This document shows positions 33,460-42,747 of a stretch of DNA of 64,000 nt, piece after piece. The notes beneath the pieces were generated by a model. That model worked only from the letters and a program-made list of their open reading frames with translations. It made no database searches and was not told where the DNA came from. Position 1 is the first letter of the stretch; each line of letters starts with the position of its first letter. Location of the stretch: assembly GCA_027023425.1 (NCBI GenBank), contig JALVVL010000010.1:1-64000 (forward strand), in the 5' to 3' direction. The translations under genes and the position numbers were made by a program. The stretch comes from Anaerolineales bacterium (lineage in GTDB: Bacteria; Chloroflexota; Anaerolineae; Anaerolineales; DRMV01).

Positions 33460-33900
33460 ATGAGCCCTGTTTGCCGTGGTGTGCGCGGAGCAACGACCGT
33501 CCCCGAAAATTCTCGCGAAGCCATTTTGCGCGAAACGCGCCGCTTGCTCGCCCTGATGATTCACCTAAACGGCATTCGCGCCGAAGATGTTGCCAGCGCC
33601 ATCCTCACCACCACACCCGACCTGAACGCCGAGTTCCCCGCGCTGGCCGCGCGCCAACTCGGCTGGAAGCACGTGCCTCTGCTCTGCGGGCACGAAATGA
33701 ACGTGCCCGACCAACTCCCGCGCGTCGTGCGCGTCCTCGTCCACTGGAACACCGATAAAACCCAGCGCGAAATCGTCCACGTTTACCTCGGCAAAGCCGC
33801 CAAACTCCGCCCCGACCAACTGCACCTGCAAGAGGTGGATTGGGAGGCGCTTGAGGCTTGGATAGCCGAACAACTGGCGGCTTTTCAGAGCGGAAAATAG
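33460..33900 (+). CDS. aroH: Chorismate mutase, AroH class
   Basis: Rearranges chorismate to prephenate for Phe and Tyr synthesis. This is the trimeric alpha/beta AroH fold (146 aa), not the helical type: [20 protein letters not shown] (the active-site Arg), [32 protein letters not shown] (Cys and Glu of the site) and [14 protein letters not shown] (Arg). GGAGGAG just before the ATG at 33460 decides the start; an ATG six codons earlier has none. Between dtd and proC on the same strand. Confidence 0.95.
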   Translation: MSPVCRGVRGATTVPENSREAILRETRRLLALMIHLNGIRAEDVASAILTTTPDLNAEFPALAARQLGWKHVPLLCGHEMNVPDQLPRVVRVLVHWNTDKTQREIVHVYLGKAAKLRPDQLHLQEVDWEALEAWIAEQLAAFQSGK

Positions 33901-33910
33901 GAGAAGCATC

Positions 33911-34747
33911 ATGGAATTCACAACAGCCTTCATCGGGCCCGGAACCATGGCCGAAGCGATGATAGCGGGCTTGTTAAACAAGGGCGTTACCGAGCCGGGG
34001 AAAATTATCGCCGCAGGGCCACGCCGCGAGCGCCTGAACGAATTGGCTTCGCGCTACGCAATCCACACCACAACCGACAACCCCGCTGCCGCTCGGCAGG
34101 CGGACTTGGTGGTGCTTTCGGTCAAGCCGCAGGTTCTGGCAAAAGTGCTACCCGAACTGCGCGGCAAAATTCGCCCCGACGCGCTGGTGCTCTCCATCGT
34201 AGCGGGCGCTACCATTCCCCACCTTGCCGCCGAGTTGGAACATGAAGCGATTGTCCGTGCCATGCCCAACACTCCGGCGCAAATTGGCATGGGAATCACG
34301 GTTTGGACGGCATCGGAGGCCGTAACTGACACACAGCGCCACCTCGCCGAAAGGGTGCTCGCCGCCTTGGGGGAAACCGTTTTTATGGAAGACGAGGTTT
34401 ACCTTGACATGGCGACCGCGCTTTCGGGCACGGGGCCAGCCTATGTTTTTCTTTTCATGGAAGCGTTGGTGGACGCGGGCGTGCATTTAGGCTTTCCGCG
34501 GCGGGTGGCGGAAAAATTAGTGGTGCAAACCGTGAAAGGATCTGCGGCCTATTACGAACGCCAGCAGGGAGAGGTGCACCTCGCCCATCTGCGCAATCAA
34601 GTCACCTCGCCGGGCGGCACATCCGCAGCGGCGCTGTATTACCTTGAAAAGGCGGGCTTCCGCACTGCCATTTCGCGCGCCGTCTGGGCGGCCTACGAGC
34701 GCGCACTCTCTCTTGCCCAAAACGGCAAGCCCCAACCGCCGAAGTAA
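33911..34747 (+). CDS. proC: Pyrroline-5-carboxylate reductase
   Basis: Last step of proline synthesis, reducing P5C with NAD(P)H. The 278-aa product has the N-terminal dinucleotide fold (TAFIGPGTMAEAMIAGLL; GPGTM rather than the commoner GxGNM), VVLSVKPQVL, IVAGATIPHL, VRAMPNTPAQIG, and the C-terminal dimer signature ATALSGTGPAYVF and LRNQVTSPGGTSAAALYYLE. GGAG lies 8 nt before the ATG, 10 bp after aroH. Convergent with the SCP2 gene at 34761. Confidence 0.96.
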   Translation: MEFTTAFIGPGTMAEAMIAGLLNKGVTEPGKIIAAGPRRERLNELASRYAIHTTTDNPAAARQADLVVLSVKPQVLAKVLPELRGKIRPDALVLSIVAGATIPHLAAELEHEAIVRAMPNTPAQIGMGITVWTASEAVTDTQRHLAERVLAALGETVFMEDEVYLDMATALSGTGPAYVFLFMEALVDAGVHLGFPRRVAEKLVVQTVKGSAAYYERQQGEVHLAHLRNQVTSPGGTSAAALYYLEKAGFRTAISRAVWAAYERALSLAQNGKPQPPK

Positions 34748-34760
34748 GTTTGGTATCCCC

Positions 34761-35096
34761 CTATTCGGGCATTCTGAACATGGTGGCGAGGTGGAACGCC
34801 AAGGTTTTGCTCCCCTCAAATCGCACTTTGCGCAAAATGTAAGCCTTCATCGGGTCTAATTCGCGGTTGACCAACGCAAAAAAATTCTTGACGCTGGTCT
34901 CAAAAAACAAGTCCGGTTCCTCCACGGTGCCGGGAGTGATGGTCATTTGGCCGTCGTGTATGCGCACCACCCACTCTCCGCCCCCCTTGCCTTTGATGCG
35001 AAGTTGAACCGTGGCATCAGCCCCCTTGGCTTGCTCGGGCACAAAATTTTCCTCGGCCAATTTTAGCACTTCTTCCACCGAATTTAGATGTTGCAT
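34761..35096 (-). CDS. SCP2 sterol-carrier-like domain protein
   Basis: A 111-aa single-domain protein of the SCP2 fold: ATVQLRIKGKGGGEWVVRIH (beta strands), ITPGTVEEPDLFFETSVKNF, DPMKAYILRKVRFEGS. Such proteins bind lipids or act as lipid-binding partners; the exact ligand is not known. Its ATG overlaps the end of pfkA by 13 nt, with GGAGAAG upstream, so the two are co-translated. No functional link between lipid binding and glycolysis is evident. Confidence 0.85.
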   Translation of the reverse strand: MQHLNSVEEVLKLAEENFVPEQAKGADATVQLRIKGKGGGEWVVRIHDGQMTITPGTVEEPDLFFETSVKNFFALVNRELDPMKAYILRKVRFEGSKTLAFHLATMFRMPE

Positions 35097-36199
35097 GGTT
35101 TGTCTTCTCCGATTTCATCGCCGAAGCAAATACCGATTTCGCGCGCTGTCCGCACGGCGTCGCAGTTGGGGTCAACGCGCTTTTGCTCTGCAAGCGCTTC
35201 GTCAAGCGTGATTGATGTAACGCGCATACGGCGGAGCACAGCCACGCGCCCGAATTCCCTTTGAGCCACCAACCTCATAGCCTCGCCCGCCAGCGTGGTG
35301 GCGAGCCAGCGGTCAAATGCGGAAGGGGAGCCACCGCGTTGAAGGTGCCCTAACACGGTAACGCGCGTCTCTGCACCGCACTCCTCCTCAATGTACTTGC
35401 CCACAATTTGGCCAATGCCGCCAAGCCGCGGCACAATTATCCCTTCCTCACCCGGGCGATAGTAAATTTCGTGCCCGCCGACGGGGCGCGCACCTTCCGC
35501 CACTGCCACAATGCTGGACTTGCGGCCGTGGCTGATGCGCTGATGCACTTTGCGACACAACACCTCAAACCGGAAGGGAATTTCGGGGATGAGGATGATG
35601 TCCGCTCCGCCAGCGATGCCCGCATAAAGGGCGATGAAACCAGCATGACGCCCCATCAGTTCAACCACCATGACGCGGTGGTGCGATTCGGCGGTATTGT
35701 GCAAGCGATCTAACGCCCGCGCGGCGAAGTCAATTGCGGTGTCAAAACCAAACGTGGCATCGGTGCCAAAAACGTCGTTGTCAATGGTCTTGGGTACGCC
35801 CACCACCGGCACACCGCGGCGGAAAAGATCGCGGGCAATGCCCAACGTGCCGTCGCCGCCGGCGACCACAAGCGCTTCAAACCCCTCACGGTGAAAGCGC
35901 TCTATCACCTCGCCCGACACGTCTTCAACCACTGTTTTGCCGTTGCGGACGACCTTGCGGGCAAACGGGTTGCCGCGGTTTGCCGCGCCCAAAATCGTAC
36001 CGCCCAAAGGCAAAATGCCGCGCACATCATCAAGCGTAAGGCGGAAAATGCCATCGGGGCGCAAAAAGCCCTCATAGCCGTCGCGCACGCCCCACGGCTC
36101 CCAGCCGTAGGTGAGGATTGCCGAACGCACCACGGCGCGGATCACGGCGTTCAGCCCGGGGGCGTCGCCCCCACCGGTTAGGATTGCGAGTTTGGGCAT
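35084..36199 (-). CDS. pfkA: 6-phosphofructokinase (group with Gly/Lys donor-site residues)
   Basis: Phosphorylates fructose-6-phosphate to the 1,6-bisphosphate. The 371-aa product has LTGGGDAPGLNAVIRA, LVVAGGDGTLGIARDL, VPKTIDNDVFGTDATFGFDTA (catalytic Asp140), MGRHAGFIALYAGIAGG and VTVLGHLQRGGSPSAFDRW. Two positions report the phosphate donor: the GGDG(T) glycine (Gly117, E. coli Gly104) is ATP-like, while the lysine of PKTIDND (Lys137, E. coli Gly124) is the residue of PPi enzymes. This mixed pattern is known in ATP-dependent actinobacterial-type enzymes, so ATP is more likely. AAGGAAG precedes the ATG. It forms an operon with the SCP2 gene. Confidence 0.95.
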   Translation of the reverse strand: MPKLAILTGGGDAPGLNAVIRAVVRSAILTYGWEPWGVRDGYEGFLRPDGIFRLTLDDVRGILPLGGTILGAANRGNPFARKVVRNGKTVVEDVSGEVIERFHREGFEALVVAGGDGTLGIARDLFRRGVPVVGVPKTIDNDVFGTDATFGFDTAIDFAARALDRLHNTAESHHRVMVVELMGRHAGFIALYAGIAGGADIILIPEIPFRFEVLCRKVHQRISHGRKSSIVAVAEGARPVGGHEIYYRPGEEGIIVPRLGGIGQIVGKYIEEECGAETRVTVLGHLQRGGSPSAFDRWLATTLAGEAMRLVAQREFGRVAVLRRMRVTSITLDEALAEQKRVDPNCDAVRTAREIGICFGDEIGEDKPCNI

Positions 36200-36217
36200 G
36201 ATGGTTTCTTCCTTTAC

Positions 36218-36390
36218 TGCCTACCCGTCCTGTATGCGAATGCAGACACTTCACGGCGAGCACAAGTCCACGCAGGTGGACTTCGCAATTTATAGCCTGC
36301 GACTTCAGTCGCCGGGCGCGAGCGGTGGCAGTTGAAACTGCACCTACTGCCTGCGAAGTCGCCCTACGGCGACTTTTTAGGCGAGAAAGT
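36218..36390. repeat. Multi-hairpin repeat (GCAGTTTCAACTGC family), inverted orientation
   Basis: GCAGTTGAAACTGCACCTAC (36328-36347) and AAGTCGCCCTACGGCGACTT (36356-36375) are the reverse complement of the units at 24.3, 26.7 and 43.25 kb; CTGCCTACCCG is the inverted right end. It fills most of the 306-bp gap between pfkA and the acyl-CoA synthetase, and no gene is seen. Confidence 0.85.
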
Positions 36391-36505
36391 CTTAAACGCT
36401 TAAAACGGCATACCGCACACATACCCGCGCAGGCAATTACGGTGTTTCTGTGGTTTCTTTTCGCCACGCTGAACCAAACGCCTTGTGCCCACGTACGAGC
36501 CACAC

Positions 36506-38605
36506 TCAACCGACCCTAATCCTCACATCCAGCGCCAGCGCGCCCTGCCGCAACACACGGAGCGGGTTTATCTCGGCTTCGGCAATTTGCGGCAGGTCGG
36601 CGACGAGTTGAGCAAATCGGGCAAGCACATCGCGCACGGCGTCCTTATCGGCAGGCGGCAGGTTGCGGAAGCCCGCGAGTTTGCGCCCCGCCCATGTTGA
36701 GGCAAGCATGTGCTCGCGGTCGGAAGGCGTGAGCGGGGCAAGCGAAAACGCCACATCCCCCAAGCCTTCCACCTCAACACCGCCGGAGCCGAACATCGCC
36801 AGCGCGCCGAAAAGCGGGTCGCGCACCGCGCCCACAATCACCTCTTGCCCTTCGGGCGCCATTTGTTGCACCAAAACGCCCGTGATGCGCGCTTGCGGCG
36901 CGGCGGCGCGCAGGCGCTCCATCATCTCGGCATAAACCCTTTCTACCTCGGCGGCGCTGTTTAGCCCCAACGCCACCCCGCCCACCTCGGATTTGTGCGC
37001 AATGTCGGGCGAAATCACCTTGATTGCAACCGGGAAGCCGATTTCAGCCGCGGCTTGCGCTGCCTCTGCGGCAGTGCGGGCAATTTTTTCTTTGGGGAAC
37101 GGGATGCCGTAAAGCCGCAAAAGTCCTTTGACCGCGCTTTGAGGCAGCCATTCCTCGCGGAGGTTGGCGTGCTCGGCAAGGATTTGCTCGGCGGCGCGCT
37201 TTTGCTCCTCGCCGACTGGTCTGAGCGGCTCTTCGGACGCCGTTTCAAGCCAACGGGCGCGGCGGTAAAGCACGCCCAACGCCGAAGCCGCATCCTCCGG
37301 AAAGCGAAATTCGGGCACTTTGGCGGCGCGCAGGTGTGCCACTGCCTCGGCGATAAGGTCGTGTCCCATCGGGACGACCGCCACGGGCTTTTCCGAAGTT
37401 TGAATCAGCGGGATGACCGCGCGCGCCACCGCACCGGCGCTGAACATCGGCGGCGGCGGCAAAATCACCATCACCATGTCCACGCCCGGGTCGCCGAGTG
37501 CAATTGAAAGAGCGCGGGCGTAGTCTTCTGGTGAAGCCGAAGCCAGCATGTCCACAGGGTTGTTGAGGCTTGCGGCAGGAGGCAAAAATTCTGCCAGCAG
37601 TTCACGGCTTTGGGGCGTGAGGCGGGCTAAGGCAAGCCCGTTTTCTTCGGCGGCGTCGGCGGCGGTAACGCCGGGGCCGCCCGCGTTGGTGAGGATGAGC
37701 AAGCGGTTGCCGCGCGGCAAAGGCGCCCATGCCAACGTGCGCGCCCACTGGAACATCTGCTCCACCGTTGCGGCGCGCAACACGCCGCCACGGCGAAATG
37801 CCGCATTGAATGCCTCTTCGCTACCAGCCAGCGCCCCCGTGTGCGATGCCGCGGCGCGCTTTCCGGCTTCGTAGCGCCCCACCTTCAGCGCCACCAGCGG
37901 CGTCTTTTGGGAAACCGCGCGCGCCGTCCGCACAAACCTTTCCCCAGCCGCCACGCTTTCCAAATACATTGCCACGGCTTTGGTGTGCTTATCCTCCGCC
38001 ATGATGGGGAGGATGTCGGTTTCGTTCACATCGGCTTGGTTGCCGAGGCTGACCAAGCGCGAATAGCCGACGCCCGCGCCGCGCGCCCAGTCAATCACCG
38101 CCGCGGCTAAAGCCCCCGAATGGGTGAGAAAGCCCACCTCACCCACCAGCGGGCCGGGCGGCGGCAGGAAGGTTGTGTCCAGCGGCAGGTGCGTATCCAC
38201 CACGCCGATGCAGTTGGGGCCGATGAGGCGCATTCCGTGGCGGCGGGCGATCTCAACGCAGGCTTCTTCAAGCGCCGCGCCCTGAGCGCCGGTTTCGCGG
38301 AAGCCGCCGGAGGCGATGATGGCGGCTTTGATTCCCTTGCGCCCGCAAGCCTCAAGCACGGGCGGCACCGCAGGAGCGGCTATCAGGATGACCGCCAAGT
38401 CAACCGGCTCGGGAAGGTCGTCCACGCTGGCATAGAGCGGATGCCCAAGCAGGGTGCCGCCCTTGGGGTTGACGAGGTACACTTTGCCGGGGAAGCCGCC
38501 GGCGATGAGGTTGTATGCCACGCCGTAGCCGAGTTTGGTCGGCTTGGTGGACGCGCCTACAACGACTACGCTTTTAGGGTTGAAAAAAAGGCTGAGGGAA
38601 GTCAA
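36506..38605 (-). CDS. ADP-forming acyl-CoA synthetase (fused alpha-beta, acetate-CoA ligase type)
   Basis: Converts acyl-CoA, ADP and phosphate to acid, CoA and ATP, saving energy from acyl-CoA. Alpha and beta parts are fused in 699 aa: CoA-binding fold (SVVVVGASTKPTKLGYGVA, residues ~12-150), the succinyl-CoA-ligase-like domain with HSGALAAAVIDWA and the phospho-His segment ASHTGALAGSEEAF, then a C-terminal ATP-grasp (residues ~480-699; GFPVAIKVISPDIAHKSEVG, VGAVRDPLFGALAMFGSGG). I chose TTG at 38605, because CAGGAG lies 8 nt upstream and the protein then starts TSLSLFFNPKSV; the frame extends 62 codons further into low-complexity repeats. With NifJ this could complete pyruvate to acetate with ATP formation; other acyl groups are possible. 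Confidence 0.92.
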   Translation of the reverse strand: MTSLSLFFNPKSVVVVGASTKPTKLGYGVAYNLIAGGFPGKVYLVNPKGGTLLGHPLYASVDDLPEPVDLAVILIAAPAVPPVLEACGRKGIKAAIIASGGFRETGAQGAALEEACVEIARRHGMRLIGPNCIGVVDTHLPLDTTFLPPPGPLVGEVGFLTHSGALAAAVIDWARGAGVGYSRLVSLGNQADVNETDILPIMAEDKHTKAVAMYLESVAAGERFVRTARAVSQKTPLVALKVGRYEAGKRAAASHTGALAGSEEAFNAAFRRGGVLRAATVEQMFQWARTLAWAPLPRGNRLLILTNAGGPGVTAADAAEENGLALARLTPQSRELLAEFLPPAASLNNPVDMLASASPEDYARALSIALGDPGVDMVMVILPPPPMFSAGAVARAVIPLIQTSEKPVAVVPMGHDLIAEAVAHLRAAKVPEFRFPEDAASALGVLYRRARWLETASEEPLRPVGEEQKRAAEQILAEHANLREEWLPQSAVKGLLRLYGIPFPKEKIARTAAEAAQAAAEIGFPVAIKVISPDIAHKSEVGGVALGLNSAAEVERVYAEMMERLRAAAPQARITGVLVQQMAPEGQEVIVGAVRDPLFGALAMFGSGGVEVEGLGDVAFSLAPLTPSDREHMLASTWAGRKLAGFRNLPPADKDAVRDVLARFAQLVADLPQIAEAEINPLRVLRQGALALDVRIRVG

Positions 38606-38624
38606 GGGAAGACTCCTGAGGGGG

Positions 38625-38690
38625 GCAAGTGCGACGGTGTCAAGTGTTCCGGTGTCAAGTGATCCGGTGTCAGGTGTTTTGGTGGTCGGT
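38625..38690. repeat. 15-bp imperfect tandem CCGGTGTCAAGTG(T/A)T
   Basis: About four imperfect copies of a 15-mer containing GGTGTCAAGTG run across the end of scpB (stop at 38670) into the space before the acyl-CoA synthetase. They form the last few codons of scpB (DHQNT). Confidence 0.6.
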
Positions 38691-39188
38691 GAGGGGCGGG
38701 AGGTCGGAGATGGAGGTGAGTCCGAAGGAGCGGAGGAACAAGTCGGTGGTGGCGTAGAGGATGGGGCGGCCGGGGGTGTCGGCGCGGCCAACCTCTTCTA
38801 TCAGCCCTTTTGCCAACAACGAGCGGATTACGCCGTCACTACTGACGCCGCGCACTGCGTCTATTTGTGGGCGGGTTATCGGCTGGCGGTAGGCGATGAT
38901 GGCAAGGGTTTCCAACGCCGCGGGGGAAAGGCGCGTTTCCCCCGCCAAGCCGAGAAAGCGAGCAACGTCCTCGCCACATTCGGGAGCAGTTGCCAAATGC
39001 CAAAGGCCGCGGTGACGCACAAGGCGGATGCCGCGGCTTTGGAGCGTTTCTTGCAGGCTTTCCAGCGCCTTTTCCACCGCCGAGGCCGAAGCGCCTAAAG
39101 AGCGCGCCAACCGCGCCGCCGAAACCGGCTCATCGGCAACGAAAAGTAGCGCTTCCACTCGCGCTTCTAACGAAAGAGGAACACTCAT
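38670..39188 (-). CDS. scpB: Segregation and condensation protein B
   Basis: A partner of Smc and ScpA in chromosome condensation. The 172-aa product has the two winged-helix domains: RVEALLFVADEPVSAARLAR and LETLAIIAYRQPITRPQIDAVRGVSSDGVI, LLAKGLIEEVGRADTPGRPI, then LYATTDLFLRSFGLTSISDL. I chose the ATG at 39188; the upstream frame overlaps the divergent lipoprotein gene and is not conserved. The C-terminus is formed by a short tandem repeat. scpA is not beside it, unusual compared with the common scpA-scpB pair. It is 64 bp upstream of the acyl-CoA synthetase on the same strand. Confidence 0.93.
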   Translation of the reverse strand: MSVPLSLEARVEALLFVADEPVSAARLARSLGASASAVEKALESLQETLQSRGIRLVRHRGLWHLATAPECGEDVARFLGLAGETRLSPAALETLAIIAYRQPITRPQIDAVRGVSSDGVIRSLLAKGLIEEVGRADTPGRPILYATTDLFLRSFGLTSISDLPPLTDHQNT

Positions 39189-39261
39189 GCTATAATTCGC
39201 CTGCTTGTTTTTGGTATTGTAGGATTGATTATAACCTATGTGCACAGGAGCACAGGGCGCG

Positions 39262-40830
39262 ATGAAAAACCTGTTGCGGGCATTTGTGTTGCTGGGGTTA
39301 GCGTTGGCGATGTTAGGTGGGTGCGCGCCGCGGCGTGGCGAGGGGATGCTCACGGTCAAGGTTATCGCCGACGGAAAGACGCACACCGTCCGCTTGCCAG
39401 TGGGGAGCAGTGCCCAACAAGCCGTCAACGCCGCCGGAGTCAAACTCGGCAACTTAGACCGCATTGAGCCGGCCGCTTACACCCTGCTAAACGATGGCGA
39501 CACCGTGCGCGTGGTGCGCGTGCGCGAAAAATTCACCGTTCGCGAGGAAATCATCCCCTTTGAACGGCGAATTTTGCGCAACGAAGCCCTGCCCGAAGGC
39601 GAAACCCGCCTTGTACAAGCCGGTGTGAACGGGCGGCGCGAGGTCACCTACCGCCAAGTGCTTGAAAACGGCAAACTGGTCTCAAACCAAGCGGTCAAAA
39701 GCGTGGTGGTAAAAAAAGCCGTTCCCGAAATTGTGATGGTGGGCGTGCAAACGCCGTTTGTCCCCAAACCAATTCCGGGACGGCTGGCTTACATTTCGGG
39801 CGGCAACGCGTGGATTATGGACGGCAACACAGGCAAGCGCCGTCCGGTTGTCACAACCGGCGACCTTGACGGCCGCGTTTTCACCCTTTCGCCCAACCGC
39901 CGCTTTTTGCTTTTTACACGCAAATCCGATAAAAAAGGCGAACTGAACTCGCTTTGGCTTGCCGATTTGGATTCCTCGCCGCCCAAACTTACCGACCTCG
40001 GCGTGCGCAACATCGCCCATTTTGCCGACTTCGCGCCCGATTCTTCCTTTACAATTGCCTATTCCACGGTGGAACCGCGCGCCGCGCCGCCGGGCTGGCA
40101 GGCTAATAACGACCTTTACACCCTGAGTTTCAGCGCGACCGGCTGGGAATCGGAGCCGCGGCTGAGGCTTGAAGCCAACGCCGGCGGCATTTACGGCTGG
40201 TGGGGCACAACGTTCGCTTGGTCGCCGGTGGAGGAACGCTTGGCGTTTGCCCGCCCCGACGCCGTGGGCTTGTTCAACTTCGGGGATGACGCGCTCACGC
40301 CGCTCATCCACCTTGTGCCGTACCAGACCAATGCCGATTGGGCATGGGAGCCGGAGGTGGCGTGGTCGCCCGACGGCAAGGCGCTCTTTACCGTAACCCA
40401 CGGTGAGCCGGGGAGCGACGACGAAACCTCCCCGCACTTCAACCTGACGGCTTACGTGCTCCCGCTCAACCTTGAGGTTACGCTGGTTGAAGACGTGGGC
40501 ATGTTCGCCAACCCCGCACCTTCACCAAAGATGAAAGAGGGCTACCGCGTGGCGTTTTTGCAGGCGGTTTTTCCGCAGAAAAGCGAAATCAGCCGCTACC
40601 GGCTGGTGGTGATGGACAGGGACGGCTCAAACCGCAAGGTGCTTTTTCCGCCGCAAGGGGCGCTGGGGATGCAGCCGCAAAAGGTGGTTTGGTCGCCCGC
40701 GGCTTTGGACAACGGCGATTTTGCAATCGCAGCGATTTATCAGGGCAATTTGTACCTTGTGGACGCGAAGACCGGCGAGGCTCAGCAGTTGACCGGCGAC
40801 GGGCTGGTGAGCGCCGTGGCGTGGAAGTGA
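39262..40830 (+). CDS. Lipoprotein with DUF348, G5 domain and TolB-like beta-propeller
   Basis: An exported, membrane-anchored protein of unknown role, 522 aa. Signal peptide with lipobox LGGC (Cys21). Residues ~28-80 are a DUF348 ubiquitin-like domain (LTVKVIADGKTHTVRLPVGS), residues ~80-160 a G5 domain (FTVREEIIPFERRILRNEAL, NGRREVTYRQVLENGK), which in other proteins binds surface glycans. Residues ~175-520 contain repeated propeller blades (GRLAYISGGNAWIMDGNTGK, FAWSPVEERLAFARPDAVG, VAWSPDGKALFTVTHG). I chose the ATG at 39262; AGGAG lies 11 nt upstream. An ATG eight codons earlier would add CTGAQGA before the signal. A cell-surface or wall-binding sensor or scaffold is plausible. It is monocistronic and divergent from scpB. 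Confidence 0.85.
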   Translation: MKNLLRAFVLLGLALAMLGGCAPRRGEGMLTVKVIADGKTHTVRLPVGSSAQQAVNAAGVKLGNLDRIEPAAYTLLNDGDTVRVVRVREKFTVREEIIPFERRILRNEALPEGETRLVQAGVNGRREVTYRQVLENGKLVSNQAVKSVVVKKAVPEIVMVGVQTPFVPKPIPGRLAYISGGNAWIMDGNTGKRRPVVTTGDLDGRVFTLSPNRRFLLFTRKSDKKGELNSLWLADLDSSPPKLTDLGVRNIAHFADFAPDSSFTIAYSTVEPRAAPPGWQANNDLYTLSFSATGWESEPRLRLEANAGGIYGWWGTTFAWSPVEERLAFARPDAVGLFNFGDDALTPLIHLVPYQTNADWAWEPEVAWSPDGKALFTVTHGEPGSDDETSPHFNLTAYVLPLNLEVTLVEDVGMFANPAPSPKMKEGYRVAFLQAVFPQKSEISRYRLVVMDRDGSNRKVLFPPQGALGMQPQKVVWSPAALDNGDFAIAAIYQGNLYLVDAKTGEAQQLTGDGLVSAVAWK

Positions 40831-40839
40831 TGACGCTCT

Positions 40840-41250
40840 AACACAGGGAGCACGGAGAACACGGAGGAAAAAGTAATTTCTCTGTGCCCCCGTGTTCTCT
40901 ACGCAAAAATATAGCAAAAATTGAGATGGTGTAACTCATGTTACGCAATTGAGCATCAACATATCTAAGCGCCCTCACCTTACCCCCGCTGCTGAGCCGC
41001 CGCGAAGCAAGGCTCTGGGGGAGTGGTGAAGGCGAAGAAGCCGAAAGTTCAACAGTTTCATAGGGTGAAATTGTTGCCTGTCAATCACCAATGCGTAATG
41101 TGAGATGATGTAATTTATCAGTCAATCATAGGAGTTACACAGTTCTCCTCCTTCATGTCGCCGCGAGGCGGTCGTAGACCGCCGAAGCGGTCTCCCCCAT
41201 TGTCTGGGGGATGGCTTCGCCGCCTATGGCGGCTCGCCATGACATGAAAG
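40840..41250. repeat. Mixed repeats in the gap before the UXS gene
   Basis: The 487-bp gap holds a CACAGGGAGCACGGAGAACA / TTCTCTGTGCCCCCGTGTTC inverted pair (40842-40905), a CGCCCTCACC...GGGGGAGTGGTGAAG block (40970-41040) related to the CTCCC family, and a long stem-loop (41152-41248) whose outer arms TTCATGTC / GACATGAA enclose GCGGTCGTAGACCGC and GGCTTCGCCGCCTATGGCGG hairpins. No gene is seen. Confidence 0.75.
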
Positions 41251-41317
41251 CAAACGCTTCTACGAGCAACTGCGTAAGTCCAGCCAATCATTGTTGTTTT
41301 ACTGAACGGAGGCTCTT

Positions 41318-42277
41318 ATGAGAATTTTGGTTACCGGAGCGGCGGGCTTTCTCGGCTCGCATTTGTGCGACCGCTTGCTTGCTGAAGGGCACGAGGTCGT
41401 TGGCATGGACAATTTCATCACCGGCGACCCGCAAAATTTGGCGCATTTGGCGGGAAATGAGCACTTTTCGTTCATTCGGCACGATGTAACTCAATACATT
41501 TTCGTGCCCGGCAAAATTGACGCGGTGCTACATTTCGCCTCGCCCGCCAGCCCAAACCGCAATTCGCCCTACGGCTACCCAAATTTGCCCATCCAAACGC
41601 TGAAGGTGGGCGCTTTGGGCACGCACAACGCCTTGGGGGTGGCAAAGGCGCATGGGGCGCGCTTTTTGCTTGCTTCCACGAGCGAGGTCTACGGCGACCC
41701 CGAAGTCCATCCCCAGCCCGAAAGTTATTGGGGGCGGGTGAACCCAATCGGCGAGCGCTCGGTTTACGATGAAGCAAAGCGCTTTGCCGAGGCAATGACA
41801 ATGGCTTACCACCGCTATCATGGGGTGGATACGCGGATCGTCCGCATTTTCAACACCTACGGGCCACGGATGCGGCTTGATGACGGGCGCGTCATCCCCA
41901 ACTTCATCAAACAAGCCCTGCGCGGCGAGCCGCTCACCGTTTACGGCGACGGCTCTCAAACCCGCAGTTTTTGCTATGTGGACGATTTGATTGACGGCAT
42001 CTACCGCCTGCTCATGTCCGACGAGCACGAGCCGGTCAACATCGGCAACCCCGCCGAATTTACAATTTTGGAACTCGCCGAAATTGTGAACAAAATTACC
42101 GGCAACAACGCTGGCGTGGTTTTTCTCAAATCCGAGCGCGACAAAGACGACCCACAGCGCCGTTGCCCCGACATCACCAAAGCGCACACCATCCTCGGCT
42201 GGGAGCCCAAAGTGGATTTGGAAGAGGGCTTGCGCCGCACCATCCCAGATTTCAAACGGAGGCTCGCTCAAGCATGA
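41318..42277 (+). CDS. UDP-glucuronate decarboxylase-like NAD-dependent sugar epimerase
   Basis: An extended short-chain dehydrogenase, 319 aa, most like UXS, which makes UDP-xylose from UDP-glucuronate. NAD motif [16 protein letters not shown], then [31 protein letters not shown] with [19 protein letters not shown] (catalytic Tyr-x3-Lys is YDEAK), [12 protein letters not shown], and [15 protein letters not shown]. The ASPASP and WGxVNPIGxRSxYDExKR strings are the UXS hallmark. GGAGG lies just before the ATG. It overlaps the GtrA gene by 4 nt, suggesting sugar nucleotides for surface glycan. UDP-xylose as product is likely but not certain. Confidence 0.9.
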   Translation: MRILVTGAAGFLGSHLCDRLLAEGHEVVGMDNFITGDPQNLAHLAGNEHFSFIRHDVTQYIFVPGKIDAVLHFASPASPNRNSPYGYPNLPIQTLKVGALGTHNALGVAKAHGARFLLASTSEVYGDPEVHPQPESYWGRVNPIGERSVYDEAKRFAEAMTMAYHRYHGVDTRIVRIFNTYGPRMRLDDGRVIPNFIKQALRGEPLTVYGDGSQTRSFCYVDDLIDGIYRLLMSDEHEPVNIGNPAEFTILELAEIVNKITGNNAGVVFLKSERDKDDPQRRCPDITKAHTILGWEPKVDLEEGLRRTIPDFKRRLAQA

Positions 42278-42735
42278 TTTTGCAACACAAAAACGAACGC
42301 AAACGCCTCTACAAATTCCTCTTTGTGGGCACTCTCGGCATGACGGTGGACTTCACCGTGTTCAACCTGCTCACGCAATTGGTGCATTTGGCACCCGTTC
42401 CGGCAAGCATTTTGTCGTTCATCACCGCCGCGACGCACAACTTCACTTGGCACCGCTTTTGGACTTACCCCGAATCGCGCTCAAAGCACGTTTTGCACCA
42501 ATGGGTTCAGTTCATCATCGTGGCGGTTATCGGTTTGCTTCTGCGGACGGCGCTTTTCGCGTTCATCCGCCCGAAAATTGTAGCGGCCTTTGCACATTCC
42601 GGAAGTAACCTTTCCATAAGCCCTGAGGTACTGGGGAACAACGTCGCGCTCGCAATTGTGGTGCTGGTGGTAACGGCGTGGAACTTCACCGCCAACCGTT
42701 TTTGGACTTACAACGATGTTGAAATAGGAGCATAA
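42274..42735 (+). CDS. GtrA-family membrane protein
   Basis: A small four-helix membrane protein, 153 aa. GtrA proteins are thought to help move lipid-linked sugars across the membrane for O-antigen or wall glycan decoration. Visible are [59 protein letters not shown] and [20 protein letters not shown]; the paired NFxWxRFWTY ends are typical of the family. The ATG at 42274 overlaps the UXS stop codon; GGAGG lies 11 nt upstream, inside the UXS gene. Its partner glycosyltransferase is not adjacent; the polyprenyl-type enzyme at 31265 is a candidate. Confidence 0.88.
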   Translation: MILQHKNERKRLYKFLFVGTLGMTVDFTVFNLLTQLVHLAPVPASILSFITAATHNFTWHRFWTYPESRSKHVLHQWVQFIIVAVIGLLLRTALFAFIRPKIVAAFAHSGSNLSISPEVLGNNVALAIVVLVVTAWNFTANRFWTYNDVEIGA

Positions 42736-42747
42736 GCGGAGGCAAAA

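Noticed and set aside
39190..39235. TATAAT on both strands between scpB and the lipoprotein gene as divergent promoters
   Set aside because: Neither has a convincing -35 or TG extension, so the assignment is too weak to list.
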